DNA of 64,000 nucleotides from Actinomadura latina NBRC 106108 (GTDB lineage: Bacteria; Actinomycetota; Actinomycetes; Streptosporangiales; Streptosporangiaceae), in contig NZ_BCQS01000011.1 of NCBI RefSeq assembly GCF_001552195.1, positions 334,183 to 398,182 of the forward strand, written 5' to 3'. Positions 55,899 through 64,000 of the stretch are shown one piece after another (position 1 is the first letter of the stretch; each line of letters opens with the position of its first letter). The notes under the pieces are model-generated. The model had not been told where the DNA came from. It was given only the letters and a program-made list of their open reading frames with translations, and did not search any database. The position numbers and the translations under genes are program-made.

Positions 55899-56564
55899 AT
55901 GATCGGCGTGCTCGTCGTGGACGACGATTTCCGGGTCGCGCAGGTGCACGCGGGATTCGTTGCGGCGCTGCGCGGGTTCACCGTCGCCGGGCTCGCGCAC
56001 ACCGCCGCGCAGGCCCGGTCCATGGCCGCCGAGCTGGCGCCGGCCCTCGTCCTGCTGGACGTCTACCTGCCGGACTCCTCGGGCCTGACCCTGCTCCCCG
56101 AGCTGGACGCCGACGTCATCATGGCCACGGCCGCGGCCGACCCCGGCGTCGTGCGGGAGGCGCTGCGAAACGGCGCCCTGCACTACCTGATCAAGCCGTT
56201 CACCGCCGCCGCGCTGAACGCGCGGCTCAACGCCTACGCCCGCTACCGGGAGGCGCTGTCCGGCGAGGACGAGCTGTCGCAGGCCGTGTTGGACGGCGCG
56301 GTCCGCGCCCTGAACGCGCCACTGCACGACCGTCCCCCGCCGCCCAGGGGCCAGTCTCCGGTGACGGCGCGGCTGGTCGGCGACGCGCTGCGGCGCGCGG
56401 AGGCGCCCCGCTCCGCCGCCGAGGTCGCCGACGAGATCGGCATCTCCCGCGCCACCGCCCAGCGCTACCTGGCCGCACTCGCCCAGGCTGGCCGGGTCGT
56501 GGTGTCGCTCCGCTACGGCGCGACCGGGCGCCCGGAGCACCAGTATGCGTGGTCGCCCCGGTAG
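55899..56564 (+). CDS. Response regulator (CitB type)
   Basis: The 221-aa protein has a receiver domain with Asp54 (VLLDVYLPDSSG) and Lys (LIKPFTAAAL), and a C-terminal HTH (SAAEVADEIGISRATAQRYL). ATG 55899 follows GGAGGGCGGG. It is the cognate partner of the kinase, 16 nt upstream. Confidence 0.9.
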   Translation: MIGVLVVDDDFRVAQVHAGFVAALRGFTVAGLAHTAAQARSMAAELAPALVLLDVYLPDSSGLTLLPELDADVIMATAAADPGVVREALRNGALHYLIKPFTAAALNARLNAYARYREALSGEDELSQAVLDGAVRALNAPLHDRPPPPRGQSPVTARLVGDALRRAEAPRSAAEVADEIGISRATAQRYLAALAQAGRVVVSLRYGATGRPEHQYAWSPR

Positions 56565-56599
56565 AGCCCTGCTCATGCCGAAAACCCCATCCGTGCAGG

Positions 56600-57242
56600 T
56601 CATGCGGCATGCTGGTACTGGTTGAGGATTCCACCGAGACGTTGGTGTCTTCGTACGTTCAGATCGGCGATCTGGTCGGTGGTCGGTGGAGGCTGCGGAG
56701 TGCACGGGCGGGCGTTGGAAATGCCCCGGTGCGGCCGGTGCTCGTTGTAGAAGGTCTCGAACTCGCGCAGCGTGTGGGGCAGGTGGCGCTGGTTCCAGAT
56801 CGGGGTCCGGTCCAGCATTTGGCGGCGGCAGGTCTGCACCCACCGTTCCATGATCGAGTTCGTCCGTGGCATTCGTACCCCGGTGAGCACCATCGTGATG
56901 CCCGCGTCGGCCAGGACCGCGTCGGCCAGCTCGGGGACCTTGCCGTCGCGGTCCCGGATCGGCCACCGCGCCCGGCACCCGGCGTCCTCCAGGTCCATGC
57001 CCAGGTTCCTTGCGGCCTGCGTCACCCATGCGTCCGTTGGATGGGCGGTCGCGCCCGGGACGTGGATCCGGCGGGTGCGGTGCTCGATCACGGCCAGCAC
57101 GTACATGCGCGCCCGTGTCAGGGGGAGGGTCTCCAGGAAGTCGCAAGCCGGCAGGGCGTCGGCTTGGGAGCGCAGGAACGACGCCCGTGTGCCGCATGCG
57201 CGTTGGGGTGCCGGGTCGATCCCGGCGTCCTTGAGGGTCTCC
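56600..57242 (-). mobile_element. Transposase fragment with integrase core (IS481/IS3-like)
   Basis: The frame reads VLAVIEHRTRRIHVPGATAH, then RWVQTCRRQMLDRTPIWN and FETFYNEHRPHRGI, which is the C-terminal rve core. It also extends upstream of the first Met as WETLKDAGIDPAPQRA and LRSQADALPACDFLETLPLT, back to about 57242, where homology stops. The N-terminal HTH is missing, so the element is truncated. Confidence 0.75.
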
Positions 57243-57774
57243 CACTGTGGAGGCGCCGACCTTCACCCCGGCGACGTCGTCCGCATCACCCAATTCACCG
57301 GCAACCTCTACCGCGAACGCCAATACATCGGCGCCGCCCACCCTGCAGTACCGCACTCCACCGAAACCTAGCCCGAGGTTCTGCCCTTGCCCGACCACGC
57401 GAGCCCATGCTCTGACCGCCCCGGCCCCAGGAACGCCCAGCCCCAAATCGTCGGCGCCCGAAGACGGCGTCACCACACCCGAAGAAGCCGAAGACCCCGC
57501 CGCGGTGCGGGCCGCTTCGCGCCTTCAGCTACGGCGGCGGATGGCAATCCACCGCTGCCGGCCGCCTGGAGGCCACCATCAGTAAGCGCCGCGCCGACCT
57601 CGTCAAGCCCGGTCTACCTCACCCGCTATAACGCCCTCTCGTCACCGTCACCCGCAACCGAAACCCTTCCTTCGAGAGACGAAGACAGCATCTGCTATAG
57701 CTGCTGGTGCTTCACCTAATCGCCCGCCATTATCATCGATCAGCGGTAAGCTGCAATTCCATGGAGGCCCAATT
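57243..57774. other. Rearranged debris between transposase and excisionase-like gene
   Basis: No intact gene is seen. Fragments that look coding appear in different frames. One reads GDVVRITQFTGNLYRERQYI (about 57260-57320). Another reads FSYGGGWQSTA (about 57522-57554), reminiscent of the start of PAPS-reductase-like proteins, but goes out of frame. I take this as degraded mobile DNA. Confidence 0.4.
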
Positions 57775-57975
57775 ATGCAGCCCCTCAAGTATGCAGACCT
57801 CGCCGAACTTCCCACCGTCGTTGATATCGTCACCGCTGCCCGAGCCCTCGGCCTCTCCCGCACCTATGCCTACCAACTCGCCAAAGAAGATCAGTTCCCC
57901 TGCAAGGTAATCCGCATCGGCTCCTGCTACCGCGTCCCCACAGCGGCACTTCTAGCCCTGCTCGACGCTGAATAA
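57775..57975 (+). CDS. Excisionase-like small HTH protein
   Basis: The 66-aa protein starts at ATG 57775, with GGAGG eight nt upstream. Its MerR/AlpA-like HTH reads TVVDIVTAARALGLSRTYAY, then QLAKEDQFPCKVIRIG and SCYRVPTAALLALL, the pattern of excisionases and recombination directionality factors of actinobacterial integrative elements. No integrase or replication gene is nearby, so it may be an orphan. Confidence 0.65.
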   Translation: MQPLKYADLAELPTVVDIVTAARALGLSRTYAYQLAKEDQFPCKVIRIGSCYRVPTAALLALLDAE

Positions 57976-58287
57976 CCCCGAAGAGCAGCATCCGTTCGCG
58001 TATGCGTAGACGATCTTAGTCAATTAACGTAAACGCCGCCTCAGCCTATTTATGAGGCCACGCCCGAACATTGTCCGCTAGGTGTATTACCCACGGACGG
58101 CGGTGACGGCGCATCAGGCTGACGATTTTGAAAAGGGAAGATTTTCTGGCGTGGTGCGGAGCTACCACACAGCCACATCACGGCCAAGAGGTCAGGTCCG
58201 ATGGTCCGCGCTAAGGCCCAACTCACCGTCCCCTAGGTCGGCTAGCCACTGCACCGGGCTGCCGGACGTTTCTATGCCTCCAATACC
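57976..58287. other. AT-richer spacer left of the CRISPR array
   Basis: No gene is recognised. It adjoins the trailer end of the array, and base composition is lower in GC than the flanks around 58000-58080. Confidence 0.5.
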
Positions 58288-60147
58288 CCCCACCGGCCGC
58301 GGGCGCGGGGCCGACCCGCCGCCGGCGTTGGTCTTCAACCGAATCGTCGAACCAGCCTCGCGGGCGCGGGGCCGACCCCCATCATCCCGCAAGAGGCTGT
58401 GACGGGCTGAACCATCCCCGCGGGCGCGGGGCCGACACCGGGGTCACTTGGTGCCGTCGATCCACGTGAGAACCATCCCCGCGGGCGCGGGGCCGACGAC
58501 GTGGCGGGTGCAGTCGTGCCGGCGGTGCAGGAACCATCCCCGCGGGCGCGGGGCCGACGTCCATCACTCCTCCGTCTTCCGGTGGCGCGGGGAACCATCC
58601 CCGCGGGCGCGGGGCCGACTGCCGCGCCCGGTAGGCAGTCTGACGGCACCCCGAACCATCCCCGCGGGCGCGGGGCCGACGGCGTCCAAGCTCTGTAGCG
58701 GCTCGGTGAGGCGGAACCATCCCCGCGGGCGCGGGGCCGACTGGGGGATGCCGGGTGCGCCGTGGTGCGCGATGGAACCATCCCCCCGCGGGCGCGGGGC
58801 CGACTGCACCTCCACCATCGTCATGTCGAACCGGTGCGAACCATCCCCGCGGGCGCGGGGCCGACCACGTCGGTTTCGGTGGTGCGGACCGCCTCCAGGA
58901 ACCATCCCCGCGGGCGCGGGGCCGACTGGGTGGCCAGGAACGATTCCGCCTGGCACGGGGAACCATCCCCGCGGGCGCGGGGCCGACCTCACCAACGATG
59001 TCTCACCGGCCGGCGAGATCGAACCATCCCCGCGGGCGCGGGGCCGACTCGCCGGGCGTCGGCTCGCGGGTCGTCGCGCGGGAACCATCCCTGCGGGCGC
59101 GGGGCCGACCACACAAAGCCGCCCCCAGGCCCCCGCACCGTCGAACCATCCCCGCGGGCGCGGGGCCGACGGAGTGGGCGCCGTCGGTGTCGGCGACCTC
59201 GTTGGAACCATCCCCGCGGGCGCGGGGCCGACAGCTACGGCGTGCCGGGCTGTCGCTGGCGCAGAGAACCATCCCCGCGGGCGCGGGGCCGACCAGGAGA
59301 TACACCCCTCCCCGGATCGATCAGCAGAACCATCCCCGCGGGCGGGGGGCCGACGGATCTGAGGAGGTCACCGAGGGGCTCGGCGAGGAACCATCCCCGC
59401 GGGCGCGGGGCCGACTACAGGTGCGGCCACCCTTCCGCCTGCACCTGCGAACCATCCCCGCGGGCGCGGGGCCGACGACTCCAGTGGAGTGCGGAACGGG
59501 AACGACGGGGAACCATCCCCGCGGGCGCGGGGCCGACCACGGCGGCCAGGACCGCGCCGACGGCGGCGGGGAACCATCCCCGCGGGCGCGGGGCCGACGC
59601 ATCCCAGGCATGGTTCACCGACTACAACCAGGAACCATCCCCGCGGGCGCGGGGCCGACGTTGGCCTCGACGACCCTCGCGCCCCACCACCGGAACCATC
59701 CCCGCGGGCGCGGGGCCGACATCGTCGGACATCTAGGTCCCGTCCCAGGTGAGGAACCATCCCCGCGGGCGCGGGGCCGACCAGGCGCTGTGCCGGACGT
59801 CGCCGGCGGCGGCGGAACCATCCCCGCGGGCGCGGGGCCGACCTGCCGCTCGGCCTGCTGTAGGCGCGCGGCGAGGAACCATCCCCGCGGGCGCGGGGCC
59901 GACTCCTCCAGCGCCCGCCGCACCCGCCGCGAGGTGGAACCATCCCCGCGGGCGCGGGGCCGACCTCACGTCCGGGGAGGCCGCAGCGATCACCGACGAA
60001 CCATCCCCGCGGGCGCGGGGCCGACGAGCATCTGGGCGTCAAGCTGCCCCGGACCAGTGAACCATCCCCGCGGGCGCGGGGCCGACGGCACCACCACCCC
60101 GCCGTGTCCCGAAAGCGAGGAACCATCCCCGCGGGCGCGGGGCCGAC
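58288..60147 (-). CRISPR. Type I-E CRISPR array, 29 regular and 2 degenerate repeats
   Basis: The plus-strand 28-nt repeat begins GAACCATCCCC and ends GGGGCCGAC, with period 61 (33-nt spacers, a few 32-34). Regular copies start at 58409 and then about every 61 nt up to 60120. Two degenerate copies at 58288-58315 and 58349-58376 mark the left end as trailer. The reverse complement (starting GTCGGCCCCG and ending GGATGGTTC) is the usual I-E orientation, so transcription runs right to left from the cas3 side. Variants: a 2-nt insertion in the 58775 copy, C-to-T in 59082, C-to-G in 59327. The base next to the repeat (position 29) is most often C in transcript sense. Confidence 0.97.
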
Positions 60148-60202
60148 CCTTGCTGACCTGCGACGTTAGCAGGGAGAGACCCGGTTTCCATTCGGTTGGT
60201 TT
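60148..60202 (-). promoter_or_regulatory. CRISPR leader (array-proximal part)
   Basis: Between the newest repeat (ends 60147) and the cas3 open frame. In transcript sense the part touching the repeat reads GCTAACGTCGCAGGTCAGCAAGG. By analogy with I-E leaders of 60-200 nt, the promoter and integration-host sites probably extend into the first codons of the cas3 frame. Confidence 0.55.
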
Positions 60203-63184
60203 GTGATCATGGTGATGCCTGACAGCCGTGATGATCTGACTGCGCGCCGTGTTTCAGTCATGAGCGTTATTTTGTCGGTGTGGTTCGCTACCTTCCCGGG
60301 TGTGAGTATCGAAGGACCAGTCCCGTACACGCAAGATCCGCTTGGGGTGCTGTGGGGCAAGAGCGCGGGTAAAGCTGGTGGCCAGGCAAATTTGTTAGTG
60401 CAGCACCTTCTGGATACTGCCGCGGTGGCCGAACTTGTTTGGGATCATTACCTGGCGCCGTCGGTCCGTCGGGCGTTGGACGGTGTTGCCGGCGAAGGCG
60501 GGGGAAGGCGGCTGTTTGCGTGGGTGTGCGGTGTTCACGATATCGGCAAGGCTACTCCTGCGTTCCAGCATATGGATGCTGCAGGTGCCGCGCGTGTTCT
60601 GGGTGCGGGGCTGGCGTGGGATCAGCGCGTGGTTCTGCGCTACCGGTGGCGTCATGATCGGGCTGGCGGGATCTTGATGCTCAGGTACCTTGCGGAGGCA
60701 GGGTGGGCTGAGGAGAGTGTCGGCTGGGTGTGGCCGCTGATAGCTGGGCATCACGGTCGGTTTCCTACGCTTGGTGACGCCCGTGAGAATCGCCGCGCTA
60801 AGGGGCAGCTCAGCGGTAAAGCGTCCGGCTGGGATGCGGCACGTCGTCAATTGCTGGATGTTCTGACGCGGGCGGTGGGGTTCCGGGATGTTGCTGATGT
60901 CGAACCGGCGAGCGTGCCGAGTCGTGCATTGCAGTTACAGGTGAGTGGTTTCGTGGTGATGGCCGACTGGATCGCCAGCGATCAAGACCATTTCAAGGGT
61001 GTCGATGCGTTGGAGCGGGTCAATATCGGAGGTGCGCGGGAACGTGCGCATGAGGCCTGGGGTCGCCTGGGTTTGCGCGGGGGCTGGGATGAACTGGATC
61101 AGCGGGACGCAGGCCTTTTTCGGAGACGTTTTGGGGAGGCGCCACGGCCGTCGCAGACGATGGTCATGGATGTTGCCGCGCGGATGGATGCGCCTGGCTT
61201 GATGGTGGTCGAGGCGCCGATGGGGGAGGGGAAGACCAAGGCGGCGCTGGCAGCCGCTGAGATTTTGGCCGCTCGGTGGGGGATGGGCGGGGTGTTCGTC
61301 GGGATGCCGACTCAGGCGACGTCCGACCCGATGTTCACCAATGTCCGTTCGTGGGTCGAGGCGATCTCGCCTTCGCTCGCCTCGCAGGTGGCTCTGCTGC
61401 ACGGCAAGCGGATGTTCAACAAGCAGTGGCGGAAACTTCTGGAGGACGGCGGGCCCAGCCCGGACGACCGGTTCGCCGGGGTGGTCGAGGACGAGTTCGA
61501 TCTCGACGACCCCTACGGCCTCTCGGGCGGGGCGTGCTGCCCGGAGACCGCGGCGGAGCGGTTGGCGCCGGCGGAGTGGTTCCTGGGGGCCAAGCGTGGC
61601 CTGCTGGCTCCGTTCGTTGTGGGCACGATCGACCAGTTGCTGTTCGCCGCCACCCGCACAAAGCATGTGATGCTGCGGATGGCGGGCCTGGCGGGCAAGG
61701 TGGTGGTCTTGGACGAGGTGCACGCCGCCGACGTGTACATGTCGCAGTTCCTGGCCGAGGGGCTGCGCTGGCTGGGGCAGGCAGGGGTGCCGGTCATCTT
61801 GCTGTCGGCAACTCTGCCTCCCGCGCAGCGGAGCGATCTTGTCGCCGCGTATCTGGCGGGCGCGGGAGACTGCGAGCACACCGAAATCTCAGAGACCGAG
61901 ATGGTCGGCGAGGTCTCCGGCTACCCGAATGTGACAGCCGTGTGGAGAACCGATTCGGCCGTGGAGCACCTGATCGGGAGCTGCCCGTCCTGGCGCCCGG
62001 ATCTTCACGTCGAGATCGAGGTCCTCCCCGAGCCGGTCAACCAGGCAGCGCGCATGTCGGGCGAGATGTCCGAGAGAGACGCGCAGGTACTTTCCCTGCT
62101 ACGGGAACGCCTCGTCGACGGCGGCTGCGCCCTGGTGATCCGCAACACTGTGCCGCGCGCACAAGAGACGTTCGCCGCCCTGCGCGCCGAGTTCGGTGAG
62201 GACGTGCGGTTGCTGCACGGGCGACTCAGCACCGCCGACCGGGCTGACCGTACCGAAAGGTGTCTGCAATTGCTTGGGCCACCTCGACAGGGAGAGGCCG
62301 GGCGCCCCCATCGCATGATCCTCGTGGCCACACAGATCGCCGAGCAGTCCTTCGACGTCGACGCCGATCTCCTGGTCACAGACTTGGCTCCGATGGATCT
62401 GCTGTTGCAGCGGATCGGCCGCATCCATCGGCATGCTGGTGTCGGTCGGCCGCAGGCGGTCGGGCGGCCGCGAGTGGTCGTCACCGGCTTCTGCCCGCGA
62501 GATGCCGCGTCGCCGGAGTTCCCTCCGGCCGCCGAGGCGATCTATGGGCGTTACCTGTTGTTGCGTACGGCGGCTCTGGTGAGTGACGCTGCCGGTGAGC
62601 ACTGGTCCATCCCCGGGCAGGTTCCGCAGTTGGTGGCCAAGGTGTATGACGCCGACCACCAGGTTGTCCCGGATGCCTGGGCCGAGACCGAACGTCAAGC
62701 CCGCAGCGACTGGGAGGACCGGCAGCGCACGCGCGCCGAAAGCGCGGAGCCGTTTCTGCTCACCCGAGCCGGTGAGCACACCCGGCCGACACTGGAAGGA
62801 TTGCACCGCGGTGGAGCGCGCGGTGACCTGTCGCAGGAGCAGCATCGGGCAGTGGTACGCGACGGCGACCGCAGCATCGAGGTGGTGCTCGTGCGTCGCG
62901 ACGACCACGGGTTCCGCGCCTTGTCAGGCAGGTCACTCGGAACCAATGGTGAGGCGTCACGGGATGTCCTGGATGACGTACTCGGCGGCACCGTGCGCCT
63001 GCCGGCCAAGCTGACCGAAACGGCCGAGGATGCTCTGGGCCCGCTGGACGGGTGGCGCGATCACCCGTGGCTGCGCTACAGCCGGGCCCTGCCAATGGAC
63101 TCCAGCGGTGTGGCGCGGCTCGGCGACCACCTCGTCAGCTACGACCCGTTCCTGGGGCTGGTGGTGCGCGAGTCACGTGGCTGA
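60203..63184 (+). CDS. cas3: CRISPR-associated nuclease-helicase Cas3 (type I-E)
   Basis: From the outermost start the frame is 993 aa; GTG 60203, ATGs 60209, 60215 and 60260 and GTG 60302 are all possible, with no clear SD. The family-like LWGKSAGKAGGQANLLVQHL begins around residue 50, so a later start is likely. The HD nuclease has H112-D113 (VHDIGKATPAF) and GHHGRF. The helicase has EAPMGEGKT (Lys344), D504-E-V-H507 and QRIGRIHRH. Cas3 unwinds and degrades DNA flagged by Cascade. It is divergent from the array and precedes casA by 221 nt. Confidence 0.95.
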   Translation: MIMVMPDSRDDLTARRVSVMSVILSVWFATFPGVSIEGPVPYTQDPLGVLWGKSAGKAGGQANLLVQHLLDTAAVAELVWDHYLAPSVRRALDGVAGEGGGRRLFAWVCGVHDIGKATPAFQHMDAAGAARVLGAGLAWDQRVVLRYRWRHDRAGGILMLRYLAEAGWAEESVGWVWPLIAGHHGRFPTLGDARENRRAKGQLSGKASGWDAARRQLLDVLTRAVGFRDVADVEPASVPSRALQLQVSGFVVMADWIASDQDHFKGVDALERVNIGGARERAHEAWGRLGLRGGWDELDQRDAGLFRRRFGEAPRPSQTMVMDVAARMDAPGLMVVEAPMGEGKTKAALAAAEILAARWGMGGVFVGMPTQATSDPMFTNVRSWVEAISPSLASQVALLHGKRMFNKQWRKLLEDGGPSPDDRFAGVVEDEFDLDDPYGLSGGACCPETAAERLAPAEWFLGAKRGLLAPFVVGTIDQLLFAATRTKHVMLRMAGLAGKVVVLDEVHAADVYMSQFLAEGLRWLGQAGVPVILLSATLPPAQRSDLVAAYLAGAGDCEHTEISETEMVGEVSGYPNVTAVWRTDSAVEHLIGSCPSWRPDLHVEIEVLPEPVNQAARMSGEMSERDAQVLSLLRERLVDGGCALVIRNTVPRAQETFAALRAEFGEDVRLLHGRLSTADRADRTERCLQLLGPPRQGEAGRPHRMILVATQIAEQSFDVDADLLVTDLAPMDLLLQRIGRIHRHAGVGRPQAVGRPRVVVTGFCPRDAASPEFPPAAEAIYGRYLLLRTAALVSDAAGEHWSIPGQVPQLVAKVYDADHQVVPDAWAETERQARSDWEDRQRTRAESAEPFLLTRAGEHTRPTLEGLHRGGARGDLSQEQHRAVVRDGDRSIEVVLVRRDDHGFRALSGRSLGTNGEASRDVLDDVLGGTVRLPAKLTETAEDALGPLDGWRDHPWLRYSRALPMDSSGVARLGDHLVSYDPFLGLVVRESRG

Positions 63185-63209
63185 AAGGCGGGACAGCAGT
63201 GGCCGCCCC

Positions 63210-63286
63210 GCCCTTCCCCCGCGTGCGCAGGGCCAACACGCAGCTCACACATAACTAGGAGCCATCCCCGCGGAGGCGAGGCCAAC
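63210..63286 (-). ncRNA. Degenerate two-repeat mini-CRISPR between cas3 and casA (candidate crRNA-like RNA)
   Basis: A 28-nt repeat copy at 63259-63286 differs from the array consensus at 5 positions (GAGCCATCCCCGCGG start, GGCCAAC end). A second, at 63210-63237, matches 20 of 28. They enclose a 21-nt pseudo-spacer. In array-transcription sense the pseudo-spacer begins TAGTTATGTGT right after the repeat. Those 11 nt occur again at 63379-63389, just upstream of casA. The layout resembles the crRNA-like RNAs that guide Cascade to repress host genes. It could instead be a dead array relic. Confidence 0.55.
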
Positions 63287-63295
63287 GGGCCCGGC

Positions 63296-63325
63296 GTTGT
63301 CCACCGCAAGGCCGCGTCCGGTCAA
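63296..63325 (-). promoter_or_regulatory. Possible promoter for the mini-CRISPR RNA
   Basis: Minus-strand TTGACC (63320-63325) and a weak GACAAC (63296-63301) are 18 nt apart, and a start point about 7 nt later would fall at the edge of the degenerate repeat. Confidence 0.3.
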
Positions 63326-63378
63326 CTCTGCCATACCGCCCACCGGGCACTCCAAGCCCAGTTAGCCTCCCAAGCCTT

Positions 63379-63389
63379 ACACATAACTA
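63379..63389. promoter_or_regulatory. Seed-matching site in the casA leader
   Basis: ACACATAACTA repeats the sequence at 63247-63257 in the pseudo-spacer. It ends 16 nt before ATG 63406, next to the SD (GAGGA, 63394-63398). On the guide-sense strand the three bases 5' of the match are AAA, close to the I-E PAM AAG. Confidence 0.45.
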
Positions 63390-63405
63390 TTTTGAGGATT
63401 TTTCG

Positions 63406-64000
63406 ATGCCGGTGTTCGACCTGGTCACCGAGGGGTGGTTGCGTCCGCGTCTCGGTGATGCGCAGACCATCGAACCGATGGGGCTGCGCGAGGTGCTGCA
63501 TCGCGCCGGTGAGATCAGCGAGATTGTCGTTGATCTGCCGACGCAATCACCGGCGCTGCTGCGGCAGATGCTTCTGCCGGTCGTCGTGGATGCTTTGGGC
63601 GTTCCGGCTGACCGGCGAGCATGGGCGGACAGGTTCGCGCAGGGGGCTTTCAGCGGGGCTGAGCTGGATAAGCTCGACACCTACTTGGAAGAACATCGTT
63701 CCCGGCTCGACCTGTTCCATCCTGAGACGCCGTTCGCCCAGGTCGCCGGGCTATGCACGGCCAAGGGCGAGACCAAGGGGTCGGGACTGCTGGTCGCTGC
63801 GGAAGCCACCGGCAACAACGTGCCGCTGTTCTCCGCGCGAACCGAGGGTGAGCCGCCGAAACTGGCTCCGGCTGATGCGGCGCTGTGGCTCCTGCACGCG
63901 CAGTGCTGGGACACCGCGGCGATCAAGACCGGCGCCGTTGGCGACCCGATGGTCAAGTCCGGTAAGACGACGGGGAACCCCACCGGTCCGCTCGGACAGC
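63406..64000 (+). CDS. casA: Cascade large subunit CasA/Cse1 (N-terminal part)
   Basis: ATG 63406 follows GAGGA. The visible 198 residues have the Cse1 start (FDLVTEGWLRPRLGDAQTIE, MGLREVLHRAGEISEI) and the segment LFHPETPFAQVAGL. The gene continues beyond the window. Cse1 recognises the PAM and recruits Cas3. The remaining Cascade genes are expected downstream. Confidence 0.92.
   Translation, partial: MPVFDLVTEGWLRPRLGDAQTIEPMGLREVLHRAGEISEIVVDLPTQSPALLRQMLLPVVVDALGVPADRRAWADRFAQGAFSGAELDKLDTYLEEHRSRLDLFHPETPFAQVAGLCTAKGETKGSGLLVAAEATGNNVPLFSARTEGEPPKLAPADAALWLLHAQCWDTAAIKTGAVGDPMVKSGKTTGNPTGPLGQ

Noticed and set aside
58448..60206. Long open frames in several phases through the CRISPR array
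   Set aside because: They are translations of the repeat unit with period 61 and have no coding meaning.

Overview
This is a high-GC actinomycete chromosome segment. The evidence is the pervasive G/C third codon positions, frequent GTG/TTG starts, ATGA/GTGA gene overlaps, DUF6879/DUF6082-like small genes, a DcuS/CitA-type two-component system and a type I-E CRISPR system with actinobacterial-style repeats. A Streptosporangiales (Actinomadura-like) or Streptomyces-like host is my guess; no rRNA or marker gene is present to fix it.

Region 1 (1-20 kb) is an accessory, probably defence-related, island. After gene debris (1-~900) comes a B12-type radical SAM enzyme behind a perfect 10-bp palindrome, followed by a HExxH metalloprotease-like protein and a membrane protein. 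Next is a STAND-type NTPase translationally coupled to an APH-fold kinase, then a DUF6879 gene pair. The most striking unit is a three-gene operon with GTGA overlaps at both junctions (10443-20046): a 2170-aa DEAD/DEAH helicase with a DUF1998-like cysteine cluster, a UvrD-like SF1 helicase with a RelE/ParE-like N-terminus, and a soluble Ser/Thr kinase.

Region 2 (20-22.5 kb) is a graveyard: a CoiA-like fragment, the 3' end of an IS1380 transposase, the first codons of a TetR regulator, an IS3 orfA with an orfB stub, and a glycoside-hydrolase fragment.

Region 3 (22.5-51 kb) reads as one nutritional island for collagen/gelatin use: a secreted tripeptidyl-aminopeptidase-like hydrolase, an M9 collagenase with PKD and PPC domains, an oligopeptide ABC transporter, an Xaa-Pro (M24) peptidase, a secreted S1 protease, FCD-GntR and LysR regulators, a Liv-type amino-acid ABC transporter, and a complete trans-4-hydroxyproline pathway (epimerase, three-subunit D-hydroxyproline dehydrogenase, DapA-family deaminase, ketoglutarate-semialdehyde dehydrogenase). 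Five promoter regions share a GTGCAAT-N5-ATTGCAC operator, which ties the island into a regulon. A second operator, CGTTCG-N6-CGAACG, precedes both the XRE-cupin regulator and the hydroxyproline operon.

Region 4 (51-57 kb) holds a NitT/TauT-like ABC transporter divergent from a CitA/CitB-like two-component system, then a transposase fragment, debris and an excisionase-like gene.

Region 5 (58.3 kb-end) is a type I-E CRISPR-Cas locus: 29 regular plus 2 degenerate repeats, transcribed leftward and divergent from cas3, then casA running off the window. Between cas3 and casA lies a two-repeat degenerate mini-CRISPR. The first 11 nt of its pseudo-spacer match the casA leader exactly, which suggests crRNA-like autorepression of cas expression.
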